Shown piece by piece: positions 1 through 7,412 of a stretch of DNA of 64,000 nt. Position numbers and translations under genes: made by a program. The notes beneath the pieces were generated by a model, which searched no databases, was not told the origin of the DNA, and saw only the letters and a list, made by a program, of their open reading frames with translations. Source of the DNA: Methylobacter luteus IMV-B-3098 (lineage in GTDB: Bacteria; Pseudomonadota; Gammaproteobacteria; Methylococcales; Methylomonadaceae); assembly GCF_000427625.1 (NCBI RefSeq), contig NZ_KE386569.1, positions 497,376 to 561,375 on the forward strand, written 5' to 3'. Within the stretch, counting starts at the first letter, position 1; every line of letters starts with the position of its first letter.

Positions 1-1
1 T

Positions 2-496
2 GAGAAGTTGCTTAATTCATTTAAACAGGCCGTTGAAGTCGATTTTGCCCAAGTGGATATGCAGTGGGTCAAGCGTCTGCAATCTTTCATGGAATTAGCG
101 CGGCGCACCGGCTCTGCATTAAGTTTGTTGCTGGGAATCGCCGTATTGTTTGTTGCCGGAAATACCATACGATTGGAATTGCATAACCGTCGGGAGGAAG
201 TCGAGATTGCCAAATTGGTAGGCGCTACTAACAGCTTTATTCAACGGCCGTTTTTATACAGTGGATTTTGGCTTGGCTTTTTTGCAGGCGTGGCGGCATG
301 GTTTATCGTTGCCGTGATGATGCTGATTGTGAAACACCCTATCGAGGAACTTTCCGGCTTGTATGAAGGGGATTTTCATTTGCTGTTTTTGAGTTATTCG
401 GAGACCTTCGCGCTGCTGTTTATCTCCTCATTACTAGGCATAGTGGGTTCGTGGGCTGTGCTTAGTTACCAGCTCCAACAGCTGAAGCCCGAGTAG
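2..496 (+). CDS. ftsX: Cell division protein FtsX, C-terminal part (5' end outside window)
   Basis: The reading frame is open to the left edge, so this is the 3' part of a gene; about 164 codons remain. FtsX is the membrane subunit of the FtsEX ABC-like complex, which couples the division ring to peptidoglycan hydrolase activation in the inner membrane. Seen here are the last three hydrophobic segments (around residues 37-57, 87-108 and 133-153 of the fragment), with the charged loop LHNRREEVEIAKLVGAT after the first, which is typical of the FtsX/permease fold. The C-terminus is short and ends at the TAG at 494-496. Position directly before rpoH matches the conserved gammaproteobacterial order ftsY-ftsE-ftsX-rpoH. 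Identification rests on this sequence pattern plus synteny; the N-terminal part cannot be judged. Confidence 0.93.
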   Translation, partial: EKLLNSFKQAVEVDFAQVDMQWVKRLQSFMELARRTGSALSLLLGIAVLFVAGNTIRLELHNRREEVEIAKLVGATNSFIQRPFLYSGFWLGFFAGVAAWFIVAVMMLIVKHPIEELSGLYEGDFHLLFLSYSETFALLFISSLLGIVGSWAVLSYQLQQLKPE

Positions 497-518
497 AACA
501 GTGGAACTTAGAAAATTA

Positions 519-545
519 TTAGCACTCTTAAAAGCGGAGTGCTAG
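519..545 (+). promoter_or_regulatory. CIRCE operator (HrcA binding site) upstream of rpoH
   Basis: The inverted repeat reads TTAGCACTC, nine spacer bases, GAGTGCTAG. This matches the CIRCE consensus (TTAGCACTC-N9-GAGTGCTAA) at 17 of 18 arm positions, the only difference being the last base. CIRCE is bound by the repressor HrcA, which normally controls groESL and dnaK operons. It ends 33 bases before the rpoH start and overlaps a sigma70-like promoter, so HrcA repression of rpoH is the direct inference. No hrcA gene lies in the window. Confidence 0.9.
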
Positions 546-548
546 AAT
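519..548 (+). promoter_or_regulatory. rpoH: Candidate sigma70 promoter of rpoH overlapping CIRCE
   Basis: A -35-like TTAGCA (519-524) and a -10-like TAGAAT (543-548) are separated by 18 bases. The -10 differs from TATAAT at one position. The -35 half lies in the left CIRCE arm and the -10 starts in the right arm, so operator occupancy would block RNA polymerase. The -35 is weak, so the exact start site is uncertain. Confidence 0.5.
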
Positions 549-578
549 TCGATTTAAGTTTTTTACTAAGGGGATACC

Positions 579-1436
579 ATGAGTAGTGCATTAGCTTTAC
601 CCGTTAATTTGTCAGTCGGAACATTTGACGCTTACTTGAATCTTGTCAGGCAGATGCCTAGATTGACTGCTGATCAAGAACGTGAATTAGCCTTGAGATT
701 TAGAGATCACGGCGACTTGGAAGCGGCTCGGGAATTGGTGATGTCCAACTTGCGTTTTGTCGTTCACGTTGCGAGAGGCTACAGCGGTTATGGCCTGCCC
801 ATGCCGGATATTATTCAGGAAGGCAACATCGGATTGATGAAAGCTGTGAAGCGTTTTGACCCTGATGTTGGCGTGCGACTGGTTTCTTTTGCAGTGCATT
901 GGATCAAAGCCGAAATTCACGAGTACGTCATCAAGAACTGGCGTATCGTAAAAGTTGCGACAACAAAGGCGCAACGGAAGCTGTTCTTCAATCTGCGCAA
1001 ATCCAAAGCGAATCTGGGCTGGCTGTCCAATGACGAAGCAACGGCCATTGCCAAGGATCTGGATGTCGATGTCGATACCGTTTATGAAATGGAGAAACGC
1101 CTGGATAGCAGGGATATGGCTTTTGATATGCCCAGCGATGAATCCGAGGAAGAAAACTATATAGCGCCTGTGAACTATCTTCAGCAACACGGTACTGACC
1201 CGGCTTTATTGCTTGAAAATGAAGATTGGGGAGGGCATGAGCAGAATTTATTATCCGAAGCTTTGTCGGAGTTGGATGAGCGCAGCCTGGACATTCTTTC
1301 CAGCCGCTGGCTGGCGGATAAAAAAGCCACCTTGCACGAGCTGGCCGAGCGTTACAATGTGTCTGCTGAAAGAATCAGGCAGTTGGAACAAAATGCCATG
1401 AAAAAATTGCGGGCAGCGGTTGTGCTTGAAGCCTGA
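579..1436 (+). CDS. rpoH: RNA polymerase heat-shock sigma factor sigma32 (RpoH)
   Basis: At 285 aa this is the usual RpoH length. Region 2 is recognisable in residues 50-130, with the -10-binding helix around [22 protein letters not shown], followed by the RpoH-box motif [10 protein letters not shown] near residue 132 that distinguishes sigma32 from other group 2/3 sigmas. Region 4 ends in a helix-turn-helix with [21 protein letters not shown]. RpoH directs core polymerase to heat-shock promoters in the cytoplasm. The start ATG at 579 follows AAGGGG with good spacing. The gene is downstream of ftsX but has its own CIRCE-overlapping promoter, suggesting transcriptional control by HrcA. Translational thermosensing by mRNA structure, known for E. 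coli rpoH, cannot be judged here. A perfect hairpin terminator follows. Confidence 0.97.
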   Translation: MSSALALPVNLSVGTFDAYLNLVRQMPRLTADQERELALRFRDHGDLEAARELVMSNLRFVVHVARGYSGYGLPMPDIIQEGNIGLMKAVKRFDPDVGVRLVSFAVHWIKAEIHEYVIKNWRIVKVATTKAQRKLFFNLRKSKANLGWLSNDEATAIAKDLDVDVDTVYEMEKRLDSRDMAFDMPSDESEEENYIAPVNYLQQHGTDPALLLENEDWGGHEQNLLSEALSELDERSLDILSSRWLADKKATLHELAERYNVSAERIRQLEQNAMKKLRAAVVLEA

Positions 1437-1460
1437 TCGTTTCATCATGTTGAACAAAAA

Positions 1461-1493
1461 AGGCTTGGCGGTTTAACCGCCAAGCCTTTTTTA
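1461..1493. terminator. Bidirectional rho-independent terminator after rpoH
   Basis: A near-perfect palindrome (AGGCTTGGCGGTT, one central base, AACCGCCAAGCCT; 1461-1487) is flanked by an A-run on the left (1456-1461) and a T-run on the right (1487-1492). It can therefore end transcription from rpoH on the plus strand and from the convergent gene at 1581-1817 on the minus strand. Confidence 0.92.
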
Positions 1494-1580
1494 TTTGTTC
1501 GCTTTGAATCAATCGTAGCAATCAGCGCAGGAATGATAATCAACGAAATATCAAGAACTGGGCGAGAACATCTTTCATCT

Positions 1581-1817
1581 TCAGGCGGGTTTGAGTATGT
1601 CCAGAATAGCCTGGGCCTGCTCGGTAACCTCACGGCCTAGGCTGGTCAGATAACCGCCGTCTTTCTGCGAGATAAGACCTTTATCGTATAAGCGCCGGGT
1701 GGCGTTAATGGTTTCCGGCGTCGCTGTCTTGTGAACCTTAATGCCTTCTTGTGTGGTAGTGAGGTTGTAACGGACCAGTATGTTTAGTTCCTCTACAATA
1801 TCTTGCGTATAAGGCAT
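1581..1817 (-). CDS. TIGR02647-family small protein (putative DNA-binding)
   Basis: This 78-aa protein fits the gammaproteobacterial TIGR02647 family, whose members are about 77 aa and are found near housekeeping genes. It starts MPYTQDIVEELNILVRYNL and contains ATPETINATRRLYDKGLISQ followed by DGGYLTSLGREVTEQAQ, which reads like a compact winged-helix fold with a C-terminal helix. The function of the family is unknown; some members have been labelled transcriptional regulators without experiment. Translation start is supported by GAGG eight bases before the ATG. It is a single gene, convergent with rpoH, sharing the bidirectional terminator, so it is probably transcribed on its own. Confidence 0.85.
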   Translation of the reverse strand: MPYTQDIVEELNILVRYNLTTTQEGIKVHKTATPETINATRRLYDKGLISQKDGGYLTSLGREVTEQAQAILDILKPA

Positions 1818-1898
1818 GGTGAATCCTCGTGAGTTATTTTATGAGCCGATAGCATAATGCTTTTCGAGGCAAAGCGCGTATTTTTTACGGTTAAAGGT

Positions 1899-2519
1899 TC
1901 AGGCAGGTGATTTCGGTTTCCGGCACGACGGGCTGTGGCCCTGTTTTTCGCAGAGCTGATAACTTAACTGTGCGGCCCAGTATTGATAGGCCAGCGCAAT
2001 ATCATCCCAACCATTGAATATGCCAATTAATGTTTTGCCGCCTGCCCGGCTGTCGGCCGAAGCCATGAGTAATTCACCGGTTTGCGAATCGGTTATTTTG
2101 CCTTCAACACTGGCTTTGCCTATATAGGATTCCGTATCTGCGTCGGTGATGGCAAACTGGATACGCAACGTATCGGGACCGGGTTTGGTGACTAATTTGA
2201 AATCCGTTTTCAAAGCTTCGCGGATTCGATAATCAAACAGTTCCTTAAGCCGGTAATTATCGGCATGGGGCAATTCATTGAGTTTTGAATCGGGGGTTTT
2301 GCGGATAGCGACAGGATCAACAATCACTTTTTTATAAAAAGCCCAGTCCGTCCCGCTTTTCCAGTAACTCAGCAGGGCCTCACCTTGCTGACCTCCTTTA
2401 AGTAGCGAATAGTCATCCAGGAAATTAGACGTTTCTATATGTTCTGTCTGATAGGCTCTGCCACAACCGGTGCTCAATAAGACAAGAGCAATGAATGCGA
2501 CGCGAATAAATATGGGCAT
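1899..2519 (-). CDS. DUF3313-family lipoprotein
   Basis: This is a 206-aa predicted lipoprotein: a short hydrophobic signal (residues 5-18) ends in the lipobox LSTGC with Cys19 as the lipidation site. The mature part matches the pattern of DUF3313 proteins, with an early aromatic FLDDYS segment, then VDPVAIRKTP and a late beta-rich part with GKASVEGKITDSQTGELL and AGGKTLIG. Members are envelope lipoproteins of unknown role in proteobacteria; no enzyme motif is visible. Asp rather than outer-membrane signals at position +2 cannot be argued, since residue +2 is Gly, so outer-membrane sorting is likely. No strong ribosome binding site precedes the ATG. It is probably monocistronic; the gene upstream in the same orientation is followed by its own terminator. 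Confidence 0.82.
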   Translation of the reverse strand: MPIFIRVAFIALVLLSTGCGRAYQTEHIETSNFLDDYSLLKGGQQGEALLSYWKSGTDWAFYKKVIVDPVAIRKTPDSKLNELPHADNYRLKELFDYRIREALKTDFKLVTKPGPDTLRIQFAITDADTESYIGKASVEGKITDSQTGELLMASADSRAGGKTLIGIFNGWDDIALAYQYWAAQLSYQLCEKQGHSPSCRKPKSPA

Positions 2520-2631
2520 AAAATACAGTTATCCAAGCTGATATTGAAATTCAGCTTATAAGTGTAGTGCATATTCACCGGATAGGTAGAATAGCCGAAA
2601 ACGTTTTTTACTTGATCATTTTGAAAGGCGG

Positions 2632-2665
2632 AAAAACCTGCCCGAAGAAGAACCCAGGCAGGTTT
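2632..2665 (-). terminator. Rho-independent terminator (minus strand)
   Basis: The arms AAACCTGCC (2634-2642) and GGCAGGTTT (2657-2665) form a 9-bp stem with a 14-base loop. Read on the minus strand, the stem is followed by a T-run. It lies 27 bases after the stop of the glycine-zipper gene at 2692-3042. Confidence 0.85.
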
Positions 2666-2691
2666 GGTGTTCATTTTGAGGAAGGGGATTG

Positions 2692-3042
2692 TTAGCGGCC
2701 GCTCATGCCGTTGCCAATATAGGCCCCTGCGGCTGCACCGAGGCCGGAAGCGACGGGGTCACCTTTGCCGAGCTCATAGCCTAAAGCACTGCCTACCGCG
2801 CCTCCTACCAGTCCTTGAGTGGACCGTTGATCAGGACTTGAATACCGAGGCTGGGGCGGGGGCGGCGGTGCTGGATAATATCTGGCTTCAGGCTCGTGGT
2901 AATAGTGTCTCTCCACCACTACCTCACGGTGTTTATGGTGGCCTCGGCCATGTTTCTTGCCATGGCCACCGGACGCGTAAGAGGGCGAGGAATACACCGC
3001 TACAAGCGCAGCCAATTGAATTAAAAAAAGCAACTTTTTCAT
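2692..3042 (-). CDS. Secreted glycine-zipper protein with His-rich and Pro-rich segments
   Basis: This is a 116-aa protein with a Sec-type signal peptide (residues 1-23, cleavage after SYASG or nearby). Mature residues 25-50 are rich in His and Lys (GHGKKHGRGHHKHRE), residues 58-66 hold six consecutive prolines, and residues 77-113 form a glycine zipper (GLVGGAVGSALGYELGKGDP then GLGAAAGAYIGNGMSG) of the type seen in 17-kDa surface antigen/YMGG proteins. Such zippers insert in or pack against membranes. The His-rich stretch could bind metal ions, but that is inference. Start is supported by GAGAAGGA four bases before the ATG; a terminator follows. No partner gene is evident. Confidence 0.85.
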   Translation of the reverse strand: MKKLLFLIQLAALVAVYSSPSYASGGHGKKHGRGHHKHREVVVERHYYHEPEARYYPAPPPPPQPRYSSPDQRSTQGLVGGAVGSALGYELGKGDPVASGLGAAAGAYIGNGMSGR

Positions 3043-3418
3043 AGAATCCTTCTCAATAAATGATTTAGTTTAGAGCAGGGGCGTTAACCAGTACGGTTGC
3101 AGTCATAGGTTTTTGAGAAATAGTAGGCCGCTAAACCTTAATGGATGCTTAACAAATGCTGCCAAGGTGTGATTTGATGTTGAAGTGGATAAAAATCAAA
3201 TAGCGATATAAGGCTGCTATAACGACTGGCATATTATCTTCGCATTCTTTTCAATGGCCACTTCTATCACATCAAACTACAGCTGAACCTTGGAAGTATA
3301 GTTCTTCTTGTTTTTTATTCAAAAAACAAAATAATTAATTGCCACAACAAATTATTGTAACGCTTATAATGATGATAATTTGTGATTAAATTATTATTTT
3401 TTAGTGGCATATCAATAA
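3043..3418. other. Intergenic region before rapA, no gene seen
   Basis: This 376-base AT-rich gap lies between two divergent genes and should hold both promoters. Several A/T-rich hexamers occur (for example TATAAT at 3365-3370), but none pairs with a convincing -35, so no promoter is asserted. No open frame with a ribosome binding site was found. Confidence 0.5.
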
Positions 3419-6190
3419 ATGGAAAATTTCATCCCCGGTCAGCGCTGGATCAGCAATACCGAGTCAGAACTCGGTTTAGGGCTTATTCTCGAGGTAACAG
3501 GCAATCGTGTCACCGTACTTTTTTTAGCCAGTGACGAAAGACGTGTTTATGCACGCGATAACGCACCATTAACCCGTGTCCGGTTTTCATCGGGCGACCA
3601 GATTGAATCGATAGACGAGATCAAGTTGAAGGTAATCAGATTAGTCGAACAGAATGGTTTGATTACCTATATCGCTAAAAATGAGTCCGGGCAGGAAGTT
3701 CGCCTGGATGAAGTGGAACTAAATCACCATATCCAATTTAACAAACCTCAGGATCGATTGTTTACGGGGCAAATCGATCCCAGCGCCTGGTTTCAGCTGC
3801 GTTACGAAACCTGGCGCAGATTGCAGCAGCACCAACAATCGCCTGTTAAAGGTTTGCTCGGCGGGCGGACTTCGCTGATTCCTCATCAGTTGTTTATCGC
3901 TCAGGAGGCGGCTAACCGTTCCGTGCCAAGAATCATGCTGGCTGACGAAGTGGGTTTAGGCAAAACTATCGAGGCCGGCCTGATCCTGCATCACCGGCTG
4001 ATCAATGGGCTGAGTAACCGGGTCCTGATTATGGTGCCGGAAAGCTTGCTGCATCAATGGCTGGTTGAAATGCTCAGGCGTTTCAATCTGCGGTTCAGCA
4101 TTTTTGATGAGGAACGTTGTCTTGAAACGCAGGGCGATAACCCGTTTTCAACCGAACAGCTGGTGCTGTGCAGCCAGAACTTTTTCGCCGCCTATCCACG
4201 CCGCCAGCAGCAGGCGCTACAGGTGGCTTGGGATATGGTGATCGTCGATGAGGCGCATCATCTAGAATGGAGCGAGGATGCGCCCAGTCCCGAATACCTG
4301 TTCGTCGAGCGTCTGGCTCAGCAGACGCCGGGCCTGATATTGCTGACTGCTACACCGGAGCAGTTGGGCAAGGAGAGCCATTTTGCCCGGTTAAGACTGC
4401 TGGACCCTGACCGGTTCTACAGTTTTGCGGCATTCCTCGAAGAAGAGCGACTTTTTGAACCGGTCGCCAACGCGGCCAAGATGTTGCTGGCTGGAAAACC
4501 GCTGGATGCCACCGCCACAGCCTCGTTGTGTACATTGCTTAAAAACGACAATGTGGAAACCTTGCTGCAAAATCTGAACGATGCCGTCAAAGCGCCGGCG
4601 GCGCGCGGTGAATTGATCAAGATATTGCTGGATCATCACGGCACGGGCCGCATCCTGTTCAGAAATTCCCGGCAAACGGTGCAGGGCTTTCCTGAACGGG
4701 AACGCTACGGCTATGCGTTAACCGGACAACCTAATAGTGATGATCTGCAACAAGACCCGCGCTATATCTGGCTGGTCGATAAAATCAAGCAACTGACCGG
4801 CCAGAAAGCTCTGCTGATCTGCAAGCATGCGCAAACGGCGATAGACCTTGAACAAACCCTGAGAAATCGCGCCGGTATTGCCTCGGCGGTTTTCCATGAA
4901 GGCATGTCGATTATCGAGCGCGACCGCGCCGCCGCCTATTTTGCCGATCAGGAAAGCACCGCGCGGCTGCTGATCTGCTCTGAAATCGGCAGCGAAGGCC
5001 GCAACTTCCAGTTCGTCCATCACCTGATTCTGTTTGATTTGCCGACCAATCCCGATTTACTGCAACAACGCATCGGGCGGCTTGACCGTATCGGCCAGAA
5101 GCATGTGATCCAGATTCATGTGCCTTATCTGGAAAATACCGAGCAGCATCGGCTGTATCGCTGGTATGACGAAGGGCTGAACGCCTTCCGCAGCAATTGT
5201 TCGGCCGCCCAGCCGGTCGCCGACAGGCTGCACGACGAACTGACCGCTTTTCTACAGACCGAAAATCAGGCCGAGATAGGCGCGTTTATCAATAAAACGA
5301 AAGCCCTGACGGCGGAAATCGAAATCGAATTGCACAACGGACGTGATCAACTGCTGGAGTTGAATTCCTGCCGCAAGGAGCAGGCCCAGGCCATGATCGA
5401 CCAGATCAAGGTTTATGAGCATGAAGGCGTGCTTTGGCCCTATATGGAAGATGTGTTTGAGTGTTACGGCGTTGACACCGAGTTTCATTCGCCGGATTGT
5501 TTCATTCTCAGGCCCAGCGAGCATTTACGGCTTGCCCATTTTCCTGGCCTGCTCGAAGACGGCGTCACCGTAACCATTGATCGGGCCTGTGCGCTGGCGC
5601 GCGAAGACATGCTGTTCATGACCTGGGAACATCCGATGGTAACGGGGGCCATGGATCTGGTGTTGTCCAGCGAAACCGGCAATGCCGCGATCAGCGTGGT
5701 CAAACACCGCGATCTTAAAGCCGGGCAGTTTTTGCTGGAGTGCCTGTTTATTGTCGAATGCAGTGCGCCTGCCGAATTACAAGTCGGCCGTTTCCTGCCG
5801 GCCACGCCGATTCGGGTACTGATTGATCAAAATATCAAAGACTTGAGTGACACCGTAGGGCACCGCAGCCTGGTTGAGACAGGAACTACTTTCGATAAGC
5901 AGAAAATAGTGGCGTTTATAAACGGTCAGCGCCAGCATCTGGTCAAGATGCTGGACAAGGCCGAGCAAAAAGCCAATGCCGACATGCAGGTGCTGATCGC
6001 CGATGCGACCAAGGCCATGCTGGATTCATTGACCGGTGAGATAAAACGTTTGGCCAGACTGAAAAAAGTCAATCCGACCATTAAAGAGGAAGAAATCGAG
6101 CTGTTAAAGGATAGAACGATGCTGCTGCATGAAAATATTCAGGTGGCGCAATTGAGGCTTGATGCCGTGCGGTTTGTTATCACCAGCTAA
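3419..6190 (+). CDS. rapA: RNA polymerase-associated ATPase RapA (HepA), Swi2/Snf2 family
   Basis: At 923 aa this is close to E. coli RapA (968 aa) and similar along its whole length. The N-terminal Tudor-like region starts GQRWISNTESELGLG; the helicase core has Walker A in LADEVGLGKTIEAG (about residues 174-187), the DEAH box VDEAHH (276-281), LLTATPEQLG, and a C-terminal lobe with SEIGSEGRNFQF and QQRIGRLDRIGQ. RapA binds core RNA polymerase and uses ATP to recycle it after transcription. All key motifs are intact. Compared with E. coli a few linker segments after RERYGYALTGQ are shorter, explaining the smaller size. The ATG at 3419 aligns with the family start although its ribosome binding site is weak. 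It is apparently monocistronic, with a 189-base gap before the next gene. Confidence 0.96.
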   Translation: MENFIPGQRWISNTESELGLGLILEVTGNRVTVLFLASDERRVYARDNAPLTRVRFSSGDQIESIDEIKLKVIRLVEQNGLITYIAKNESGQEVRLDEVELNHHIQFNKPQDRLFTGQIDPSAWFQLRYETWRRLQQHQQSPVKGLLGGRTSLIPHQLFIAQEAANRSVPRIMLADEVGLGKTIEAGLILHHRLINGLSNRVLIMVPESLLHQWLVEMLRRFNLRFSIFDEERCLETQGDNPFSTEQLVLCSQNFFAAYPRRQQQALQVAWDMVIVDEAHHLEWSEDAPSPEYLFVERLAQQTPGLILLTATPEQLGKESHFARLRLLDPDRFYSFAAFLEEERLFEPVANAAKMLLAGKPLDATATASLCTLLKNDNVETLLQNLNDAVKAPAARGELIKILLDHHGTGRILFRNSRQTVQGFPERERYGYALTGQPNSDDLQQDPRYIWLVDKIKQLTGQKALLICKHAQTAIDLEQTLRNRAGIASAVFHEGMSIIERDRAAAYFADQESTARLLICSEIGSEGRNFQFVHHLILFDLPTNPDLLQQRIGRLDRIGQKHVIQIHVPYLENTEQHRLYRWYDEGLNAFRSNCSAAQPVADRLHDELTAFLQTENQAEIGAFINKTKALTAEIEIELHNGRDQLLELNSCRKEQAQAMIDQIKVYEHEGVLWPYMEDVFECYGVDTEFHSPDCFILRPSEHLRLAHFPGLLEDGVTVTIDRACALAREDMLFMTWEHPMVTGAMDLVLSSETGNAAISVVKHRDLKAGQFLLECLFIVECSAPAELQVGRFLPATPIRVLIDQNIKDLSDTVGHRSLVETGTTFDKQKIVAFINGQRQHLVKMLDKAEQKANADMQVLIADATKAMLDSLTGEIKRLARLKKVNPTIKEEEIELLKDRTMLLHENIQVAQLRLDAVRFVITS

Positions 6191-6379
6191 GGCATGTGCA
6201 TGAAATAATTTTGAGCCTGTGGGGGGGCTTAGCCAGCCGCTCCCCATTAAAGCTGATTTCATTCGCAATCGGGAAACTATTTTTAACCAAATCCTTGATT
6301 TCTTGACAAACGCTGAGCATAGCGCCTAACTGTATCTTATGAACGAACCATCCTCTACAGATTTATCGAGTATTTATTC

Positions 6380-7207
6380 ATGATCAACATCGGCAAAATC
6401 AACAAGCTGAAAGTCGTTAAACAGCTGGGCTACGAGATTTATCTCGATAGCGGAACCTCCAGGAAGATTCTGCTGGCCGATAAAAAACTGCCGGTCAACT
6501 GCCAGGTGGGCGATACGTTGGACGTATTCGTCTATGTCGATTCGGAAGGCCATCTGGCCGCGACGATGCAAAAGCCTCTGGCGCAGGTGGATGATGTAGC
6601 CTGGCTGAAAGTGGTGTCGGTCAATTACGTCGGCGCTTTTCTGGACTGGGGACTGCCCAAGAATCTGCTTGTTCCATTCAGTGAACAGCATCATGAAATG
6701 GAAGTCGGCAAGTCCTATCTGGTCAAATTATTTCTGGATGATAAAGGGCGCATTGCCGCGACGACCAAACTGGACGAATGGTTGGAGGAAGAATCGGTCT
6801 ATTTCAAAACAGGCCAGAAAGTGTCGCTGATCATCGCCGATAAAACCGACCTGGGCTATAAAGCTGTCGTCAACAATAGCCATTGGGGACTGCTGTATAA
6901 AAACGAAGTATTCCAGCCTCTCAGAAAAGGGCAGAAGCTGGAGGGTTACATCAAGCAGATCAGGGACGACAAAAAAATTGATCTGATGCTGCATGAGCCC
7001 GGTTACGGCAAAGTCGAATCGCTGACCGATAAAATTCTGTCCAGGCTGAAGCAAAACGACGGCTATTTGAATCTGAGCGATAAAAGCCCGCCAGAAGCCA
7101 TTTATGAGGCATTCGGAGTCAGTAAGAAAGTCTTCAAGCAGGCCATTGGTGCTTTGTACAAGAAGCAGCTTATCCGCATTGAAACAGACGGGATCAGGTT
7201 GGTCTGA
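6380..7207 (+). CDS. CvfB/YitL-type S1 RNA-binding protein
   Basis: This 275-aa protein has the architecture of CvfB-family proteins: tandem S1-like OB folds covering residues 1-205, including VGDTLDVFVYVDSEG, VNYVGAFLDWGLPKNLLVPF (the canonical S1 signature, about residues 78-97) and KGQKLEGYIKQIRDDKKIDL, followed by a C-terminal winged helix (about 215-275, with LSDKSPPEAIYEAFGVSKKVFKQAIGAL broken across two helices). CvfB proteins bind RNA; in Staphylococcus the homologue affects virulence and translation-linked regulation, but the role in gammaproteobacteria is not established. It stands alone between rapA and a signalling operon; no shared regulation is evident. Confidence 0.88.
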   Translation: MINIGKINKLKVVKQLGYEIYLDSGTSRKILLADKKLPVNCQVGDTLDVFVYVDSEGHLAATMQKPLAQVDDVAWLKVVSVNYVGAFLDWGLPKNLLVPFSEQHHEMEVGKSYLVKLFLDDKGRIAATTKLDEWLEEESVYFKTGQKVSLIIADKTDLGYKAVVNNSHWGLLYKNEVFQPLRKGQKLEGYIKQIRDDKKIDLMLHEPGYGKVESLTDKILSRLKQNDGYLNLSDKSPPEAIYEAFGVSKKVFKQAIGALYKKQLIRIETDGIRLV

Positions 7208-7412
7208 CACGCTTTCAGGCCCCGGTTTTTCTTAAGCGATTTAAATGCGATTGCGCCAGCAAATATAAGTTCAAGTTTTTCGAATTTTCAACGCCGGTAT
7301 CGGTCAGATTTTCAAAAGTAAATAAAAGATAGGCTTCGACGCAATTATAAAAAGTTATTGCACTGGTTCAGTACGATACTAAAAACGACAAACTCAAATG
7401 GTGGTAACCATT

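Noticed and set aside
7398-7412. Alternative ATG 15 bases upstream for the sensor kinase
   Set aside because: No ribosome binding site before it, while GGTGG precedes the 7413 ATG; both start the same protein, so the difference is small.
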